A stretch of DNA of 34,745 nt from CAZUVM01 sp964623885. GTDB taxonomy: Bacteria; Verrucomicrobiota; Verrucomicrobiia; Limisphaerales; UBA8199. A program made the position numbers and the translations under genes. Every line of letters starts with the position of its first letter. The first letter of the stretch is position 1. Below are positions 26,340 to 34,663 of the stretch, in pieces. The notes beneath the pieces were generated by a model that saw nothing but the letters and a program-made list of their open reading frames with translations, was not told where the DNA came from and did not search any database. Location of the stretch: contig CAZUVM010000157.1 of the NCBI GenBank assembly GCA_964623885.1, forward strand, positions 1 through 34,745. The letters are read 5' to 3'.

Positions 26340-27713
26340 ATGAAACGACGCCTGAGTCCCCTCCCCCTGCTCGTCTGCCTTGGCTTCACGCTCTGCGCTT
26401 CCGAACCAAATTCGTTCAACATCCATGATTATGGGGCCGTCGGCGATGGCGTCACCCTTGATACCGCGGCCATCAACAAAGCGATCGAGGCGTGCGCAAC
26501 GGCCGGTGGCGGGCAGGTCTTCTTTCCTGCGGGCCGTTATCTTTCCGGCACCGTGCATCTTCGAAGCCATACCAGCTTGTTCCTGTCAGCGGGCGCGGCG
26601 CTGGTCGGCACGACGAATCTCGCTGCCTATGAAGCCCCAGCAGTTCCCAGCTTCATGCCTGAAGCCAGATGGGGCAAATGGCATCGCGGCCTCGTGATCG
26701 GCCAGGACGTCGAGGACGTGACGATTGCCGGTCCCGGAATTATCGATGGCAACAAGGTCTTCGATCCCACCGGCGAAGAGCACCGTCGCGGCCCGCATAC
26801 CATCACCTTCGTCAATTGCCGCCGTTTCACTCTGCGCGATTTTTCCATCCGCGATTCCGCCAACTACGCCATCTTTTTCCAGGTCAGTGACGATGTGGAC
26901 GTTCGCAATGTGAACATCACCGGAGGCTGGGATGGCGTCCACTTCCGAGGCGCCGCCAATTCCTGGTGCCACAATGTCAACATCCTTAATTGCCAGTTCT
27001 ATACGGGCGACGATTCCATCGCCGGTCGCTACTGGGATAATGTGGTGGTTTCCGGCTGCGTTCTGAATTCCGCCTGCAACGGCATTCGGCTTATCGGGCC
27101 CGCGACTCGTCTCACCGTAAATGACTGTCTCTTTTACGGCCCCGGACGCGAACCCCACCGAAGCAGCGCGCGGCATAATATGCTGAGCGGCATTATTCTT
27201 CAGCCCGGGGCCTGGGACAAATGCGACGGCTTGCTCGATGAAGTATTCCTAGCCAACAACAGCATGCGCGACGTCTCCTCGCCGGTGACAATTTGGACCA
27301 GGCCCGGGAATCCGGTTGGCAAAGTCACAATCTCGGGACTCGACGCCACCGGCGTTTATCGCGCCGCCCTTTCCGTTGAGAGTTGGTCGGATGTCCCCAT
27401 CACAAACGTTGTTGTCCGCAATGCCAGCATTGAGTTCACCGGCGGTGGGCCAGCCGAGTCGGCCACGAAACCTGTGAATCGGCCGGGCGTGGATATCCGC
27501 CCCCTGCCTGGCTGGGGCATCTACGCCCGGAACGTCGAACGGCTAACTTTGCAGGACGTGCGGCTCGATCTGGCCAAGCCCGACCTCCGTCCCGTTCTCG
27601 CCGCCGAAAGAGTCTCTCATCTCGACCTGGATAATTTCAGATACGCCCACGTCCCCGAGGTCACCGAGCCCCTGTTGTTGACCAATGTTGTTGAGCTAAA
27701 GCGGGAACCTTAG
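26340..27713 (+). CDS. GH28-like secreted beta-helix protein
   Basis: The 457-residue product has a signal peptide (KRRLSPLPLLVCLGFTLCAS) and a right-handed beta-helix of the polygalacturonase/pectate-lyase class. The N-terminal NIHDYGAVGDGVTLDTAAIN is the usual entry motif. In the catalytic region GGWDGV (Asp198) and TGDDSIA (Asp224, Asp225) are kept, but the place of the usual GHG motif reads SACNGIR (244-250), so the typical His is absent. It may be a divergent GH28 hydrolase or an inactive or differently acting relative. ATG 26340 gives the clean signal peptide; ATG 26310 is in frame. A palindromic repeat starts at its stop codon. Confidence 0.8.
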   Translation: MKRRLSPLPLLVCLGFTLCASEPNSFNIHDYGAVGDGVTLDTAAINKAIEACATAGGGQVFFPAGRYLSGTVHLRSHTSLFLSAGAALVGTTNLAAYEAPAVPSFMPEARWGKWHRGLVIGQDVEDVTIAGPGIIDGNKVFDPTGEEHRRGPHTITFVNCRRFTLRDFSIRDSANYAIFFQVSDDVDVRNVNITGGWDGVHFRGAANSWCHNVNILNCQFYTGDDSIAGRYWDNVVVSGCVLNSACNGIRLIGPATRLTVNDCLFYGPGREPHRSSARHNMLSGIILQPGAWDKCDGLLDEVFLANNSMRDVSSPVTIWTRPGNPVGKVTISGLDATGVYRAALSVESWSDVPITNVVVRNASIEFTGGGPAESATKPVNRPGVDIRPLPGWGIYARNVERLTLQDVRLDLAKPDLRPVLAAERVSHLDLDNFRYAHVPEVTEPLLLTNVVELKREP

Positions 27714-27814
27714 CTCGAATATTTCACAGCAGCCCGCAGCAGCATGTCGGGTAGCGCAGATTTAATCTGCGCTACTCCTTCGGCACTCTGCCGTCGCTGT
27801 GAAATGTTCGAGCT
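27712..27814. repeat. Nested palindromic element between convergent genes
   Basis: Outer arms 27712-27730 and 27796-27814 are inverse at 18 of 19 bases. At the centre a 25-base perfect palindrome (27751-27775) has 12-base arms starting GTAGCGCAGATT and a single central base. The element overlaps the GH28 stop codon and ends 18 nt before the stop of the convergent aldolase gene. It could act as a bidirectional terminator. The core shares GTAGCGCAG with the repeat at 15066. Confidence 0.75.
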
Positions 27815-27832
27815 GGCGAATTGACACCCTCG

Positions 27833-28873
27833 CTACGATTGCAAATACCCACGCTGCGGCATTAATTTCCACTTTGTTAGCAGCCCACCAGTCGCTGCAA
27901 CAATATCGGCCGGCACGGTGGTGCGATCGTGCAATCGAGGCGGCGCCAGTCGTGCGGCACATGGTCCGTGAGCAAAATAATGATCGATAGCCTTGTTAGC
28001 TTGCGCAAACGAGTTGCCTCCCGTGCGGCCGCGGACAAATTTCGCAACCTCTCGAACCACGGCTGTCACTCGGACCGACAACTCACGCGCAGCCTCGGTT
28101 CGTCCTAGATCCAAGTCCCGAATCACCTGGGCCAGTTCCGGAGCAAAGCAATTCGACGAACCCAACAGGAATCCACTGTAGGGGCCGCCGGAAGACTTTA
28201 GCCATTTCTCATAATCACCTTCGCCGCCGCGCGTCGTAAAAACCCCATCCAGATCTTGCCCGGAAAGCGCCACGCGGTCCGCCCCGCTGCTGTCTTTGAA
28301 AAAAATGAAATTAGAGAATTCACCCGCCAGTTCTGCAACGGTTTCCGGGCTCATTTCATTTCGAGTCATTTGCGGCAATTGATACAGCGCCGTTGGCAAT
28401 CCCAACTCCAGCACAGCAGCGAGACCTGCTCGAATCTCCTGTTGCGTGCGTTCCTGGCCGCGCGACGGACATACCGTGAACCCGCAAACGTGCGCTTTCG
28501 CCATCATTTGCGCAGTATCCGTTTCGCCCGTCCTTTTCTTAAGCCAGCTAATATCTTCGCGAATTAAGGAAATCGCGTCCGCCGGATCGGCCTGCAAAGC
28601 CCCGATTAGAACATGCAGGTTTAACTGGACTGCCTGCTCTAGCACGATCTCCAGGACACGCCGGCGCTCCTCCGGGCTGAGGTCCCAACCGTCTCCGGTC
28701 GAGCCCGGCACGAGCAATCCTTTTGCATGCGGCGCCAAATGCTGCAGATGCGCTTCGATTCTTTGCTGGTCAATTCCGCCTTCCGCCTCGTAATGAGTCA
28801 ACGGAGGGCACCACAGGGTGGGAATACCGTTGGGGAAAAGCCTTTTTATCAGCAATGCTCGCGCAGAGTTCAT
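27833..28873 (-). CDS. Dihydrodipicolinate synthase/N-acetylneuraminate lyase family aldolase
   Basis: The 346-residue product is a class I TIM-barrel aldolase. The Schiff-base Lys193 lies in FFKDSSGAD, Tyr164 in ALYQLP is the usual proton-relay residue, and PGSTGDGWDLSPEERR (about 56-71) is the pyruvate-binding loop, with GDG in place of the more common GE. It is about 45 residues longer than typical members, mainly at the C-terminus. True DapA is unlikely given the divergence and the location beside sugar-acting genes; a 2-keto-3-deoxy sugar acid aldolase or similar is more plausible. The substrate is unproven. Confidence 0.85.
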   Translation of the reverse strand: MNSARALLIKRLFPNGIPTLWCPPLTHYEAEGGIDQQRIEAHLQHLAPHAKGLLVPGSTGDGWDLSPEERRRVLEIVLEQAVQLNLHVLIGALQADPADAISLIREDISWLKKRTGETDTAQMMAKAHVCGFTVCPSRGQERTQQEIRAGLAAVLELGLPTALYQLPQMTRNEMSPETVAELAGEFSNFIFFKDSSGADRVALSGQDLDGVFTTRGGEGDYEKWLKSSGGPYSGFLLGSSNCFAPELAQVIRDLDLGRTEAARELSVRVTAVVREVAKFVRGRTGGNSFAQANKAIDHYFAHGPCAARLAPPRLHDRTTVPADIVAATGGLLTKWKLMPQRGYLQS

Positions 28874-28924
28874 TAATCTATCTCTTGCCCGGTCCTACAA
28901 TTTTGCGCTCGGAGAGCAATCGCG

Positions 28925-29461
28925 CTACGATGAGAACTGATCTTCTTTGTTTTTGAACAGCAGGTTGAAAGTGGTCAAAGCCCCGTAGCAACGGCTGATG
29001 TATTGCTGCATTTCGACCTTCTCACCATCGGATAGCACCGTATGCGCGTTAATCTTCTGCTCCAAAACCCTCAGCTGGTTTCGGATCCCCACAATTTTGT
29101 GGAACAAGGTTTCGAGTGGGACCTCTTTCGTCTGCAGTGCCGAGTCAGACGGGTGCAGCACAGCCTTGCCTCGATGCCAGCGCGCGCCCAGTTGTTCCAC
29201 CACGGCATCCGGCTTTTCCAGACCGAGCCGGTCGAGTGCGGCTGCGAGCGTCTGCTCGATGATTTGGGATAGCGGCACTTCTAATCCTTGCATCGTCGCC
29301 TGGGCCTCGCCGGGTTGAATCCCGCTAGGCTCGGGGGCGATGGTGCGCCGACCATCGTCGAACTGGATCTCGGCCGTTGTTTCTCCCAGCGCCTTGACAA
29401 CTCCTGTCCCATATTGCGGGTGCCGGACGCGTTGGCCTATGTGCAGTGACTCGATCTTCAT
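28925..29461 (-). CDS. Protein of unknown function with Tudor-like N-terminal domain
   Basis: The 178-residue product starts MKIESLHIGQRVRHPQYGTG, and its first 45 residues (GQRVRHPQYGTGVVKAL, then TAEIQFDDGRRTI) resemble the small beta-barrel at the C-terminus of UvrD/PcrA helicases and the CarD/Tudor type, which bind nucleic acid or RNA polymerase. The rest (about 55-178) is helical and charged, with a long helix around FHKIVGIRNQLRVLEQKINAH. The frame is open 24 codons upstream, but ATG 29461 fits the domain start. I do not recognise the family. It is divergent from lolC. Confidence 0.6.
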   Translation of the reverse strand: MKIESLHIGQRVRHPQYGTGVVKALGETTAEIQFDDGRRTIAPEPSGIQPGEAQATMQGLEVPLSQIIEQTLAAALDRLGLEKPDAVVEQLGARWHRGKAVLHPSDSALQTKEVPLETLFHKIVGIRNQLRVLEQKINAHTVLSDGEKVEMQQYISRCYGALTTFNLLFKNKEDQFSS

Positions 29462-29562
29462 CCCGGGAATAAACCTGCAAAACCAAAAGGCGGCAAGGGT
29501 CTTTGCCGATGGGTTCTCTTGCTGCGTTGACACCTTGACGCTCGCCCATTAGGTTCCGCCGC

Positions 29563-30840
29563 ATGTCTCGGCTGCCGTTTGAACTGCTGCTGGCGCTGCG
29601 GTACCTGCGGCCCAAAAGGACGTTCGTTTCCGTTATCACCCTGATTTCCGTCCTGGGCGTGGCTCTGGGCGTCGCCGTGCTCATTATTGTTATCAGCGTA
29701 ATGACCGGCTTTGACCATGATCTGCGCGAGAAAATTCTGGCCTTTAATCCCCAAATCATTGTCCGGCTCGCTAACGGCACCCTTCACGATTATGAGCCGC
29801 TCATGACTCTGATTGCTTCAAACCAAAATGTGAAGGCAGTGGCACCTTATTGCCTAGGTCGCGCGTTGGTCGAGACGCAACCGGAAACCGAAACCGGTGA
29901 AGCGCGTTTCGATGCGCCTTTGTTGCGGGGCATCGACCCAAAACTGGAATCCAAAATCACTTCGCTTCCCACCAACATCATTGCCGGCAGTTTCGATGTC
30001 AGCAATCGCGGGCTCCTGGTGGGGACAACCTTTGCCTCGAACATGGGGCTGCGCGTCGGGGATCGCCTCTCGGTTTACGGACCGGAGGCACTGAAGAAAA
30101 TGCGCAAAAACCAGGGCAAGGAAGGCCAGACCGTCGAGGTCGCTCCGGATTTCGAAGTGCGCGGTATTTTCGATGTTGGTTATGAGGAGTACAACGCGCA
30201 GTGGATAATAACGTCGGTGGAGGATTTCCAGGATTTGTATGTTTTGGACGACAGTGTGCATGGCCTGATCGTTTCACTCAAAGATCCCAATCAGGCGACT
30301 GCCGTGCAGCTTCAATTGGAAATGAAGCTGGGGCCGCAATTTGAAGTGATAACCTGGATGGACGAAAATTCGGCGCTGCTCGGAGCGGTGGCGGTGGAGA
30401 AAAACGTCATGTTTTACATCCTTTTCTTCATCATGATTGTGGCTGCGCTGTGCATCCTCAGCGCGCTCATCACGTTTGTCGTCCAAAAAACGCGGGAGAT
30501 TGGCATGCTGAAGGCCCTTGGGGCAACCGACCTGCAGGTGGCTGGGTTGTTCCTTAGCCAAAGCGGATTCGTTGGGATCGTCGGCGACGCAGCGGGGTAC
30601 GGCCTTGGGCGGTTGGCAATAGCTTACCGGAACGAGTTTCTACACTTTCTTCGACATACCACTGGCTGGGAATTATTCCCGGCAAAGATTTACGGGTTCA
30701 ATGAACTGCCGGCGCTGATCGTTCCACGGGACCTGGCTATCATCTGTGGCAGCGCCCTGATCATTTGCCTGCTTGGCGGAGTGATTCCTGCCTGGCGAGC
30801 TGGCCGGCTCAAACCTGTGGAGGCCCTGCGCTATGAGTGA
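29563..30840 (+). CDS. lolC: Lipoprotein-releasing ABC transporter permease LolC/LolE
   Basis: The 425-residue product has one N-terminal membrane helix (about 23-47, VITLISVLGVALGVAVLIIVI), a large periplasmic domain (about 50-270), and three C-terminal helices of the FtsX type (about 280-305, 325-350, 385-410) with QKTREIGMLKALGAT, the usual coupling motif. With LolD it extracts lipoproteins from the inner membrane and passes them to the carrier LolA. Only one permease gene is present, so it may act as a homodimer (LolF type). Its end overlaps lolD by 8 nt. Confidence 0.92.
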   Translation: MSRLPFELLLALRYLRPKRTFVSVITLISVLGVALGVAVLIIVISVMTGFDHDLREKILAFNPQIIVRLANGTLHDYEPLMTLIASNQNVKAVAPYCLGRALVETQPETETGEARFDAPLLRGIDPKLESKITSLPTNIIAGSFDVSNRGLLVGTTFASNMGLRVGDRLSVYGPEALKKMRKNQGKEGQTVEVAPDFEVRGIFDVGYEEYNAQWIITSVEDFQDLYVLDDSVHGLIVSLKDPNQATAVQLQLEMKLGPQFEVITWMDENSALLGAVAVEKNVMFYILFFIMIVAALCILSALITFVVQKTREIGMLKALGATDLQVAGLFLSQSGFVGIVGDAAGYGLGRLAIAYRNEFLHFLRHTTGWELFPAKIYGFNELPALIVPRDLAIICGSALIICLLGGVIPAWRAGRLKPVEALRYE

Positions 30841-31525
30841 AACTCTCCTGTCCGCCAGGAATGTACATAAGACTTACCTGCTCGGCCGAAGGACGCTGGA
30901 GGTCTTGCGCGGGGTCGATGTTGAGTTGGCGCCCGGGGATTTCCTGGCGCTTCGCGGGGCATCTGGAGCTGGTAAAAGCACCCTTCTCTATCTGCTGGGC
31001 GGATTGGACACGCCCAATCAAGGCGATGTCTGGCTCGCCGGCCGGAATCTGGCTAACCTGTCGCGCCGCGAGCTAGCCAGGGTTCGAAACGAGGAAATCG
31101 GGTTTATATTTCAGGCCTATTACCTGCTGCCGGAATTGGATGCGTTGGAAAACGTTTGCTTGCCGGCGCGCATGGCCCGGACCCCGGCCGAGGTGGCTGC
31201 CGCCCGAGGTCGCGAACTGCTTGGCCGTGTAGGACTGGCTGACCGCATGGAGCACAAACCTTACGAACTCTCCGGCGGGGAGCAGCAACGGGTGGCGATT
31301 GCGCGCGCATTGATTAACGAGCCAGATCTGATCCTGGCTGATGAACCGACCGGCAACCTTGACTCACATACCGGCGAAGAGATCATCGACCTCCTGGTCG
31401 CGCTCCGCGCGGAAAAGCAAACGACTCTGGTCATGGCGACGCACGATCCCAAAGTGGCAGCCCGCGCGCCGAAGGTGATTGAACTCGTGGATGGGGCCGT
31501 AAAACGTGAATCAAATGAACCGTGA
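30833..31525 (+). CDS. lolD: Lipoprotein-releasing ABC transporter ATPase LolD
   Basis: The 230-residue product has all ATPase motifs: Walker A GASGAGKST (42-50), signature LSGGE (146-150), Walker B LILADE (166-171) and the switch His in MATHDP (His204). It powers the LolC/E permease encoded just upstream with which it overlaps by 8 nt. The sequence fits the LolD/MacB-type subfamily of small ATPases. Its 3' end overlaps the methyltransferase gene by about 11 nt. Confidence 0.95.
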   Translation: MSETLLSARNVHKTYLLGRRTLEVLRGVDVELAPGDFLALRGASGAGKSTLLYLLGGLDTPNQGDVWLAGRNLANLSRRELARVRNEEIGFIFQAYYLLPELDALENVCLPARMARTPAEVAAARGRELLGRVGLADRMEHKPYELSGGEQQRVAIARALINEPDLILADEPTGNLDSHTGEEIIDLLVALRAEKQTTLVMATHDPKVAARAPKVIELVDGAVKRESNEP

Positions 31526-32096
31526 TTACTGGGAAAACCGCTATCAGACGAAGGACATGCCGTGGGATAAAGGGGAGCCCTCCCCTGGACTCGTGGACTT
31601 CCTCGCCGCTCATCAGGCACTGGCGCGCGGTACTGTTTGCGTCCCCGGCTGTGGGACTGGTCATGACGTTTGCGCGTGGGCCAAAGCCGGCTGGACCGCC
31701 CTCGGTTTCGACCTGGCTCCCGGTGCCATAAGCTTGGCCACCCATCGCGCTAAGGCGGCTGGGTTATCCGCCAAATTCCAGCTTTCGGATTTCCTGCGCG
31801 ACGATCCACCAGAGAGATTCGATTGGGTCTTCGAGCACACCCTATACTGTGCGATTCAACCGAGCGAACGGGATACCTATGTCCAGGCCCTCCAGCGTTG
31901 GCTCAAACCCAACGGCAATTATCTGGCCGTCAATTACTTGATCCCCGAGCGTGATGGCCCGCCTTTTGGCACAACGCGCGCCGACCTGTTAAAGAAGTTT
32001 TCGCCCAATTTCGAGTTGCTGAAAGAATGGGTCCCACGCTCATATCCCAACCGTGTAGGACTGGAACTGATGTTGTGGTGGCGCGCAAAGCGTTGA
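31515..32096 (+). CDS. Thiopurine S-methyltransferase-like SAM-dependent methyltransferase
   Basis: The 193-residue product starts MNRDYWENRYQ and has the TPMT-like MPWDKGEPSPGL segment, a SAM-binding loop VCVPGCGTGHDV (about 41-52), FDLAPGAI after strand 2, and FDWVFEHTLYCAI as the family-specific strand-4 region. TPMT-like bacterial enzymes methylate thiols, selenium or tellurium compounds; the native substrate here is unknown. ATG 31515 fits the family start; GTG 31506 is in frame. Both overlap the end of lolD, so translation is coupled. Confidence 0.85.
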   Translation: MNRDYWENRYQTKDMPWDKGEPSPGLVDFLAAHQALARGTVCVPGCGTGHDVCAWAKAGWTALGFDLAPGAISLATHRAKAAGLSAKFQLSDFLRDDPPERFDWVFEHTLYCAIQPSERDTYVQALQRWLKPNGNYLAVNYLIPERDGPPFGTTRADLLKKFSPNFELLKEWVPRSYPNRVGLELMLWWRAKR

Positions 32097-32168
32097 TCCC
32101 GTAAATCAACGCACAAATCGCTCGCGATTGCCGGGATATGCTTTCAGCAGTATAAGACGATAGGCACT

Positions 32169-33338
32169 TTGCAAACCGTCTATTTCGATTACAACGCAAC
32201 TACACCGTTGGACCCCCAGGTCCGGGAGGCCATGCTTCCTTTCCTCGACGAGATTTGGGGAAACCCTTCCAGCGTTCACCAGGTGGGACGACGCGCGCGA
32301 GCCATGCTGGATGACGCGCATGAAAGGGCGGCCACTGTGCTGGGTTGCAAGCCCAGAGAGGTCATCTTTACCAGCGGAGGAACCGAGAGTGTTAATCTTG
32401 CGCTTTTCGGTGCGGCACGACTCCTCAAACCAAAGGGGCGTCACATTGTCACCACGGCGGTCGAGCATCACGCCGTGCTGCACTCCTGCCAGTATCTCGC
32501 TGCCAAAGAAGGGTTTGAATTAACCACTTTGCCGGTTAATAGCGAAGGCATTGTATCGGTAGAATCTTTGGCACAAGCGATTCGCCCTGACACTGTCCTT
32601 GTCTCTGTGATGGCTGCTAACAATGAGATCGGTTCGCTTCAACCTGTGGCTGAACTGGGCTCCCTTTGCCGCGAACGCGGAATCGTCTTTCACACCGACG
32701 CCGTTCAATGGCTTGGCAAGGAACCCTTTAAGGATATTCACCAGTTTAACGCCGATTTGGTGTCGCTGTGCGCGCACAAAATCCACGGCCCGAAAGGCGC
32801 AGGCGCTTTGTTTATCCGGTCGCCACTGCATCCGGACCCGGTATTGTTCGGCGGCGGACATGAAAACGAACGCCGGGCCGGCACCGAAAATTTGGCCGGT
32901 ATTGTCGGATTCGTCGAAGCACTTGAACGATTCGCCCATGCGCCGGTTTTTCCTGAAAAACGGTTGTTACCTCTTACAGTTCGCTTGATTCGACTTGTGG
33001 ACTCGCTGGAGGGTGTTCAGTTCGTCGGCTCGCGTCAACAGCGACTGGCTAATACGGTTTCCTTTACCGTACAAGACACCGATAGCATTGCCCTCCTTGC
33101 CGGGTTGGATATGGAAGGCGTTTGTGCCTCCAGCGGTTCCGCTTGCTCAGCGGGTTCGCTGGAACCATCGCACGTCGTTAGCGCGCTTGGCGTACGACCT
33201 GAATTGGCAAATTCGCTCGTTCGTTTTTCTTTGGGGCGCGATTCCAGTGAAGAGGAGGTTAGTTACGTGGAGCAGGTCTTGCCTGTCGTTATCGAAAGAT
33301 CACGTCGAGCAGGTAAAACCGCACGACAAGTTGATTAA
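32169..33338 (+). CDS. nifS: Cysteine desulfurase, NifS/IscS type
   Basis: The 389-residue PLP enzyme removes sulfur from cysteine for Fe-S cluster or tRNA thiolation. It opens with YFDYNATTPLDPQ, has His100/His101 in VEHHAVLHSC, HTDAVQ for the PLP ring, Lys204 in CAHKIHGPKGAG as Schiff base, and the active Cys326 in SSGSACSAGS. The start codon is TTG at 32169; no in-frame ATG exists before residue 22, which is inside the fold. It follows the methyltransferase gene after 72 nt. No IscU or scaffold gene is seen nearby. Confidence 0.94.
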   Translation: MQTVYFDYNATTPLDPQVREAMLPFLDEIWGNPSSVHQVGRRARAMLDDAHERAATVLGCKPREVIFTSGGTESVNLALFGAARLLKPKGRHIVTTAVEHHAVLHSCQYLAAKEGFELTTLPVNSEGIVSVESLAQAIRPDTVLVSVMAANNEIGSLQPVAELGSLCRERGIVFHTDAVQWLGKEPFKDIHQFNADLVSLCAHKIHGPKGAGALFIRSPLHPDPVLFGGGHENERRAGTENLAGIVGFVEALERFAHAPVFPEKRLLPLTVRLIRLVDSLEGVQFVGSRQQRLANTVSFTVQDTDSIALLAGLDMEGVCASSGSACSAGSLEPSHVVSALGVRPELANSLVRFSLGRDSSEEEVSYVEQVLPVVIERSRRAGKTARQVD

Positions 33339-33461
33339 TAACCGACCCTTTATCGGTGAACTCATTGTGGACAGGGTGAACAAACCTGACTTCTGCTTAT
33401 TTTTCACTGGCGGTCGAAGTCCTTTTTTCGTTTTCTGTCGACGTAACTCGTTGGCGTAACC

Positions 33462-33492
33462 TTGACATGGCAGGTTGTTTGCCTTATTCACA
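33462..33492 (+). promoter_or_regulatory. dnaN promoter with overlapping DnaA box
   Basis: A perfect TTGACA (33462-33467), a 17-nt spacer and a weak TATTCA (33485-33490) lie 55 nt before dnaN. The 9-mer TTATTCACA at 33484-33492 matches the DnaA-box consensus TTATNCACA and covers the -10 region, so DnaA could repress or time dnaN. The arrangement is seen in sequence; function is inferred. Confidence 0.45.
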
Positions 33493-33545
33493 GCCCTTAA
33501 TACGGATAGAGATTCAAGTACACAGATAAATATATTAAGCACGCA

Positions 33546-34655
33546 ATGAATCTGACCATCTCGAAGGAGCAAATGATCAACGGTTTGCAAGCCGTGCAGA
33601 ACGTGGTCAGCAACCGCACGACATTGCCGATTCTTTCCAATGTGCTGATGCGAGCCGATGGCCAGCGCCTTTCCCTCACCGCTACCGATCTGGATGTTAC
33701 CATTTCATGCGCTGTAGAAGCCAAGGTAACAAAGCCCGGTGCTTCAACGGTTCCGGTTAAAAAGCTCTTCGGAATCGTCCGCGAACTGAGCAACCTTGAG
33801 ATCGACATTGAAGTTGATGACAAAAATAATTGTACCGTTCGCTCCGGAGCGTCTTTCTATAAGATCAATGGCTTGAGTGCCGACGAATTTCCACCTTTGC
33901 CCACCTTTAAAGAGGATAAAAAAGTTGTTTTGTCGCAAGAAACGGTGCGCGGGATGATGAAAAAAACGTCTTTCGCCATTTCCACTGACGAATCGCGGTA
34001 TGTGCTTAATGGTATTTTTCTGAGTCTTAAAGACCATAAAATGACCATGGTGGCAACCGATGGCCGCCGTTTGGCGCTGGTGGACGAAGAAGTGGATGTA
34101 TCTGAGAAAAGCCAGGGCGAGTTTATCGTGCCTGCCAAAACGGTGGCAGAATTAAACCGATTGCTTCAGGAAAAGGGCGAAGTTGAAATTCGCTACGCTG
34201 AAAACCAGGCCTCCTTCACGCTCAAGGACGAAAAAGGGTCTTCAGTGCTGATTGTCAGCAAGTTGGTGGAGGGAAATTATCCGAATTACCGGCAGGTAAT
34301 ACCGGCCGAAACCAAGGAAAGAGTTGCATTGGTTCGAGAAGAATTCCTGCACGCCTTGCGTCGAGCGGAAATTATGACCAGCGAGAAGTCGAATTCCGTC
34401 AAAATGAATTTTGGCAAGAATAAGTTGGAAATTACCGCCAACTCGCCTGAGGTAGGCGAGGCCAAGGAAACGTTGGCCATCAATTATAAAGGCCCCGAAA
34501 TGGCTATTGCCTTCAATCCGAAATATCTGATCGACCCCTTGAATGCGCTCGTAAACGACGAGGTGTTTATCGAATTGATCGATGAGCTAAGCCCGGGCGT
34601 TCTGAAGATTAATGGTCCGTTCCTTTATGTGGTAATGCCGATGAGATTGAGCTAG
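33546..34655 (+). CDS. dnaN: DNA polymerase III beta subunit (sliding clamp)
   Basis: The 369-residue product is the ring-shaped clamp that holds the replicase on DNA. MNLTISKEQMINGLQAVQNVV and NRTTLPILSNVL open the first domain, DGRRLALV is in the second, and the terminal VVMPMRL is the conserved clamp end that forms part of the partner-binding pocket. Three clamp domains of about 120 residues fit the length. It is not next to dnaA, recF or gyrB here; its neighbours are a cysteine desulfurase gene and argS. It ends 8 nt before the convergent argS stop. Confidence 0.97.
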   Translation: MNLTISKEQMINGLQAVQNVVSNRTTLPILSNVLMRADGQRLSLTATDLDVTISCAVEAKVTKPGASTVPVKKLFGIVRELSNLEIDIEVDDKNNCTVRSGASFYKINGLSADEFPPLPTFKEDKKVVLSQETVRGMMKKTSFAISTDESRYVLNGIFLSLKDHKMTMVATDGRRLALVDEEVDVSEKSQGEFIVPAKTVAELNRLLQEKGEVEIRYAENQASFTLKDEKGSSVLIVSKLVEGNYPNYRQVIPAETKERVALVREEFLHALRRAEIMTSEKSNSVKMNFGKNKLEITANSPEVGEAKETLAINYKGPEMAIAFNPKYLIDPLNALVNDEVFIELIDELSPGVLKINGPFLYVVMPMRLS

Positions 34656-34663
34656 CAGAGTTA

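Noticed and set aside
33339..33545. Chromosome origin next to dnaN
   Set aside because: Only one consensus DnaA box and one poor match (TGTGGACAG at 33366) are present, with no cluster of boxes, no clear unwinding element and no dnaA gene.
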